Part shown: positions 9,908 to 13,085 of the stretch, piece after piece
Layout: each line of letters starts with the position of its first letter
Numbering within the stretch: the first letter of the stretch is position 1
Source of the DNA: Alphaproteobacteria bacterium MarineAlpha10_Bin3
GTDB taxonomy: Bacteria > Pseudomonadota > Alphaproteobacteria > UBA8366 > GCA-2717185
Direction: 5' to 3'
NCBI GenBank assembly: GCA_002937525.1
Contig: PTKA01000004.1
Coordinates: forward strand, 1-13,085
DNA length: 13,085 bases
Program-made: the position numbers and the translations under genes
Notes under the pieces: model-generated
What the model was told of the DNA's origin: nothing
Seen by the model: the letters and a program-made list of their open reading frames with translations, nothing else
The model's database searches: none

Positions 9908-9931
9908 AAGCCTAAATATTGGTTAAGGCTT
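9908..9931 (-). terminator. Possible hairpin after the FemAB-like gene
   Basis: AAGCCT (9908-9913) and AGGCTT (9926-9931) form a 6-bp stem with a 12-base AT-rich loop between the FemAB-like stop and the kinase start. On the minus strand it is followed by TCATAT rather than a T run, so termination is uncertain. Confidence 0.3.
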
Positions 9932-9955
9932 GGTCGCTATCAAGGGCGGTCGGTG

Positions 9956-11143
9956 CTACTGGATACGCCGGAACGGCGAGAACTGGTCGAGGGCGATGAC
10001 TTCGCCGGCTTCGGCGCGGCGCTCGCGTTCGACGAAATCGGCAACGGCGGCGCGAAAACCTTCGTCGCGGATCCAATGGGCGCTTTGCGTGCGCACCGGC
10101 AGATAGCCGCGCTGGATCTTGTGCGGCCCCTGGGTTCCTGCTTCCACCGTCGTCAACCCCCGGGCGATGGCGAAGTCGATCGCCTGATAATAGCAGCACT
10201 CGAAATGCAGGAAGGGATAGTCCCCATTGCTGCCCCAGTTGCGGCCATACAGCGCGTCGCCGCCGATCAGGTTGAGCGCCCCGGCAATCGCCTGGCCGTC
10301 GCGTTCCGCCCGGACCAGGGCGACCTGGTCGGCCATCCGTTCACCGATCATGGCGAAGAAGTCGCGGGTGAGATACGGATAGCCCCATTTGCGGTCATAG
10401 GTGCCGACATAGAATGCGTGGAATTCGTCCCAGTGATGCGCGCGGATATCGTCGCCGGTCAGCATCTCGACCCGGATGCCGGATTGCGCCACGCGGCTTC
10501 GTTCCTTGCGGATGTTCTTGCGCTTGCGGCTCGACAAGCTGGCCAGAAAATCGTCGAAATCCCGGTAACCCTGGTTGCGCCAGTGAAATTGATGGCCGTG
10601 CCGGATGAGAAAATCCGATGCCTCCAGCCATTGCGCGTCTTCCTCGTTGGCGAAGGTGACATGCAGCGACGAGACGCCGAAGCGCGTCGCCACCTCGACC
10701 AGCCCGGCGGCCAGGGCGGCGCGGATCATGGATTGGTCCGGTCCGGGCCGCGCCAGCAGCCGCGGCCCGGTCACCGGCGAAAATGGCACCGCGGCTTGCA
10801 GCTTGGGATAATAGCGCCCGCCGGCCCGTTCATAGGCGTCTGCCCAGCCCCAGTCGAAGACATATTCGCCCTGGCTGTGGTTCTTGAGATACATCGGCAC
10901 GGCGCCGGACAGTTGCCCGTCTTCGTCCTTGATTGTCAGATGCTGCGGCGCCCAGCCGGTTTCCCGGCTCGCCGACCCGCTTTCTTCCAGCGCGGCCAAG
11001 AAGGCATGGCTGACGAACGGATTATCGCCGCCGGCGCAGGCGTTCCATTGATCCGCCGGGATCAAATCGATCCGGTCGGCGATCGAAACGGCTATCGGTT
11101 CCCGCCCATCTGGCATCGCAATCCCCGCAAGGGCGAATGACAT
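9956..11143 (-). CDS. FemAB-like / GNAT-fold protein (DUF482 family)
   Basis: 395-residue protein resembling the FemAB_like (PF04339, COG3146) group, annotated as GNAT-fold proteins of possible peptidoglycan-related function; the true substrate is not established. Supporting blocks are NPFVSHAFLAALEESGS near residue 40, the basic LSSRKRKNIRKERSRV segment mid-protein, and the terminal AGTQGPHKIQRGYLPV and SAHWI, all characteristic of this family. There is no signal peptide. Translation could begin at ATG 11143, at a TTG one codon upstream, or at ATG 11116, which has a GGGG a few bases before it. I chose 11143 for lack of a decisive site. The protein is complete, unlike the broken genes on both sides. 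Confidence 0.85.
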   Translation of the reverse strand: MSFALAGIAMPDGREPIAVSIADRIDLIPADQWNACAGGDNPFVSHAFLAALEESGSASRETGWAPQHLTIKDEDGQLSGAVPMYLKNHSQGEYVFDWGWADAYERAGGRYYPKLQAAVPFSPVTGPRLLARPGPDQSMIRAALAAGLVEVATRFGVSSLHVTFANEEDAQWLEASDFLIRHGHQFHWRNQGYRDFDDFLASLSSRKRKNIRKERSRVAQSGIRVEMLTGDDIRAHHWDEFHAFYVGTYDRKWGYPYLTRDFFAMIGERMADQVALVRAERDGQAIAGALNLIGGDALYGRNWGSNGDYPFLHFECCYYQAIDFAIARGLTTVEAGTQGPHKIQRGYLPVRTQSAHWIRDEGFRAAVADFVERERRAEAGEVIALDQFSPFRRIQ

Positions 11144-11273
11144 CAATCTTGAATTGCTTTAATGACCGGCTGGACATTACCCTGCCGGGCCGTCCGGGCA
11201 AAGCGTTCAGCGTCTTCACGGGAAAATCGACATGCCGAAACCAGCACGTTTCGCGGACGGGCGGTAATTGCCG

Positions 11274-11423
11274 GTGCCCAATCGCGAAAACCGCGCCCTG
11301 GCCGGCATCCTGTTCTTCATTACCGGTAATTTGTTGACGGCGATTGTCGATGCGGTCGCCAAGTCGATGACCCGAACCCGGAAGTTCTTAATGTCACAAA
11401 TGTATAGCTCCTTATCGTCTTGA
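11274..11423 (+). pseudogene. DMT-family transporter relic (N-terminal end only)
   Basis: From GTG 11274 the frame reads PNRENRALAGILFFITGN and LLTAIVDAVAKSM, the first membrane helix of EamA/DMT-superfamily permeases (typical pattern N-R-x-L-x-G-I-L-F-x...MDAVAKWL). Homology ends at about 11369. The next 17 codons (TRTRKFLMSQMYSSLSS) are unrelated and end at TGA 11421. Full-length relatives have about 290 residues and ten helices, so this is a truncated start without function. Confidence 0.6.
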
Positions 11424-11494
11424 CTGAGGCTTATTGAAATAGGATCAGCCAGCATCGCTTCAGTTGCCGGAATGCCATCGCCGTTGTATCCAGC
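11354..11494 (-). pseudogene. NHL-repeat fragment wedged between two other relics
   Basis: The minus strand encodes [18 protein letters not shown], then [16 protein letters not shown] and IKNFRVRVIDLAT. This is one NHL repeat unit of a beta-propeller protein (consensus AG..GYSGDGGPAT.A.L..P..V..D..G.LYIAD..N.RIR.VDL.TG). Only about 47 residues carry the pattern. A longer open frame (11216-11563) encloses it but its ends read into neighbouring relics. It has no propeller partners nearby, so it is a displaced scrap. Confidence 0.55.
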
Positions 11495-12028
11495 GAGGAC
11501 AAGCGGCAATTCTGCCTCGATCACGGCGCCATCGGCGTCATCAACCGCAATGATTTCGATCATTGGGGCGTCATGCCCGATGTCGATTCACAACAATACG
11601 GCGCCTGGGCCAAGGGGGCGCGCGCCTTCGGCAAGGCCATATGGGAGATCGCCGGAGCCAAGATCGGCCCCAAAATCGTCTTCGAGCATCCCGGCGAGGC
11701 GACCCTGCCGACCTCCGAGTTGGTCTGCGACAAGGGCGGTATGATGGTGATCTGCGCCGGCACCACGGGCTACAACGTGAGCCTGGACCTGCGTTATCAC
11801 TGGATGCGCCAGAAACGCTTCCAGGGCAGCCATCTGGCGAACGACGAACAGGCCCGGGCGGTCAATGAGCTGGTCATATCGGGCGAGGTCGATCCCTGCC
11901 TGTCGCGCTGCTTCGCCTTCGACGATTTGCCGCTGGCCCATCAATTGATGCGCGACAACGCCCATCCCGCCGGCAACATGGCGATCCTGGTCAACGCCAC
12001 CGATGAAGGCCAGGGCGCGAGCGGGTAA
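11471..12028 (+). pseudogene. ccr: Crotonyl-CoA carboxylase/reductase, C-terminal relic
   Basis: The C-terminal ~185 codons of Ccr, the NADPH-dependent reductive carboxylase of the ethylmalonyl-CoA pathway (full enzyme about 430 residues). Recognisable blocks are [85 protein letters not shown] and [12 protein letters not shown], ending in a normal TAA. The N-terminal half, including the start of the nucleotide-binding fold, is missing. An ORF finder would start it at ATG 11573, inside the protein. The frame upstream closes at a TGA near 11435, so no complete protein can be made from it. Confidence 0.85.
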
Positions 12029-12062
12029 GCGTCCCGCCCGTCTTATCCAATGAGCAGCCGGC

Positions 12063-12413
12063 ATGATTGAGAATTCGACCGACAGGCGGGATCATCAGAG
12101 TTTCAAAATCTATCAGCCCTGCCGCGTGACCATCGGCCACGGCTATTTCAGCGGCGGCGGCAACATCAAAGGCCTCATCACCAACATCTCCAAGGGCGGC
12201 GCGGCCATACGTTTCGTTTTGAAAATGGCGAAACCGCCACCGGTCGGCTCGCCGGTCAATGTCTACATCGCCGGCGTCGGGGACTTCCCCAGCAAGGTCA
12301 TGCGCTGCTACGACGACAGCTTCGCCATCGCGTTCCGGCCGCGCAAGACATGGGACAAGCAACTGGTCGAAAAGCTCGACCGCCTGCTGCCGGATGACAG
12401 CGACGGGGAATGA
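12063..12413 (+). CDS. PilZ-domain protein
   Basis: 116-residue single-domain PilZ protein, a likely cyclic di-GMP receptor or a relative that binds a partner instead. The second ligand motif (D/N-x-S-x-x-G) is present as NISKGG (Asn41, Ser43, Gly46), followed by the beta strands AAIRF and VNVYIAGVGDFPSKVMRC, then FAIAF. The first motif RxxxR is weak: Arg21 is there, but the position four residues before it is Tyr17. This may lower or abolish c-di-GMP binding. The gene begins 34 bases after the ccr relic. Ribosome binding site is poor. Confidence 0.85.
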   Translation: MIENSTDRRDHQSFKIYQPCRVTIGHGYFSGGGNIKGLITNISKGGAAIRFVLKMAKPPPVGSPVNVYIAGVGDFPSKVMRCYDDSFAIAFRPRKTWDKQLVEKLDRLLPDDSDGE

Positions 12414-12426
12414 GGGGCTTGGCGGT

Positions 12427-13085
12427 TCACTGGTATGTCGTCGCGCCGCCTTCGCCGACCACCACGAAGGGGGCACAGAACATGGGGTGGGCGAAGTGGT
12501 CCTTTCCCTCGGTCTCCATCATCGCCAGCATGGAACGGCGCAGGGCTTCGGCGCGGCCGATGTCAGGGTTATCGGCCATTTCTCCCAGCATGCCCGTGGT
12601 GATGGCCACGGCGGCCTCGGAGTTAACCGCCCAGTGGGAGACCAGCAGCGCCCGCGCCCCGGCGTAGAAGAACGCCTTGGCCATGCCCGACAGCCCCTCG
12701 GCTCCCAGCGTGCCGTCGGCGGCGGCGGTGTTGCAGGCCGACAGGATTACCCAGTCGGCATCGAGTTTGAGGGTGGCGATCTCGCTCGCCGTGAGCAGGC
12801 CGTCGTCGGCTTCCGTGCCGGTCTCGGGCGGGGTGAACACCAGCGCCGGTTCGCCCAGGCCGCTCAACTCGCCCGAAACCAGGCCGTGGGTGGCGAAGGC
12901 GAGGATGCGGTAGTCGGAGAGGTCCATGGAGCGCACCCGCGTCTCGGTGGCCCGCGCCTGTAAATAGATTGCCTCCTCACCGACCCCCTGGGCCGTCGCC
13001 AGGGCGATTAACTCGTCGGCGGTATCGGGAAGCCGGGGCAGTTCGCGCACCGCTTCTACGTCGGCCACCGCGCCGCGCGTGAACA
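12427..13085 (-). CDS. CHAT-domain (caspase-like) protein, C-terminal part (5' partial)
   Basis: The open frame reads through the right edge, so the gene is 5' partial. The visible part is a CHAT domain, a caspase/separase-fold peptidase often preceded by TPR repeats, which would lie outside the window. The catalytic pair is visible: His in ILAFATHG (codon 12886-12888) and Cys in WVILSACNTA (codon 12733-12735). The later GMAKAFFYAGARALLVSHW block and the end MFCAPFVVVGEG are also typical. A GTG at 13068 could pass as a start, but the upstream codons (FTRGAVADVEAV) continue the family pattern. Its tail faces the pilZ gene end-to-end with a 13-base gap. Targets are unknown. Confidence 0.88.
   Translation of the reverse strand, partial: FTRGAVADVEAVRELPRLPDTADELIALATAQGVGEEAIYLQARATETRVRSMDLSDYRILAFATHGLVSGELSGLGEPALVFTPPETGTEADDGLLTASEIATLKLDADWVILSACNTAAADGTLGAEGLSGMAKAFFYAGARALLVSHWAVNSEAAVAITTGMLGEMADNPDIGRAEALRRSMLAMMETEGKDHFAHPMFCAPFVVVGEGGATTYQ

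Noticed and set aside
9953..11140. A 395-codon open frame on the plus strand
   Set aside because: It is the antisense of the FemAB-like gene, has no recognisable family motif, and exists because of high GC in the true coding strand.
11144..11273. A small gene between the FemAB-like gene and the DMT relic
   Set aside because: Short frames there (for example one starting at ATG 11232 with about 11 codons) have no ribosome binding site or family pattern. I see nothing firm in this gap.

Overview
The window looks like chromosomal DNA of a GC-rich alphaproteobacterium, probably Rhodospirillales-like (inference). The grounds are a phasin/clpS/clpA cluster, a DacF-type carboxypeptidase with a SPOR tail, a FemAB-like (DUF482) protein and a relic of crotonyl-CoA carboxylase/reductase.

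Left part (1-3131): the 3' end of a UDP-glucose dehydrogenase gene overlaps a phosphomannomutase/phosphoglucomutase gene by 4 bases, a sugar-nucleotide operon for surface polysaccharide. It converges on a D-Ala-D-Ala carboxypeptidase gene on the minus strand.

Middle (3132-7351): the main discovery is at 3281-4153. What looks like a 160-codon gene followed by an unrelated 3' ORF is one continuous reading frame interrupted by a single UGA at 3761-3763. The UGA sits in a UxxC motif in a protein of the glycine/sarcosine/betaine/D-proline reductase selenoprotein B family. A 7-bp perfect hairpin with G at the second loop position starts 11 nt after the UGA, as expected for a bacterial SECIS. The gene is therefore read as a selenoprotein. 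Next come a short phasin-like gene with a probable promoter and two PhaR-like operator sites, then clpS-clpA (N-end rule adaptor and unfoldase).

Right part (7352-13085): a decayed, scarred zone. A membrane-bound hybrid-sensor-type histidine kinase gene (minus) is broken twice: by a 2-nt slippage in a short AG run, and by a ~94-bp foreign patch that replaces the ATP-lid/G2 region and carries an inverted repeat. After an intact FemAB-like gene (minus) lies a three-part chimera: the start of a DMT transporter, a ~140-bp NHL-repeat fragment on the opposite strand, and the C-terminal 185 codons of crotonyl-CoA carboxylase/reductase. An intact PilZ-domain gene and the C-terminal CHAT protease domain of a gene running off the right edge (minus) complete the window. 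No tRNA, rRNA or CRISPR array was seen.
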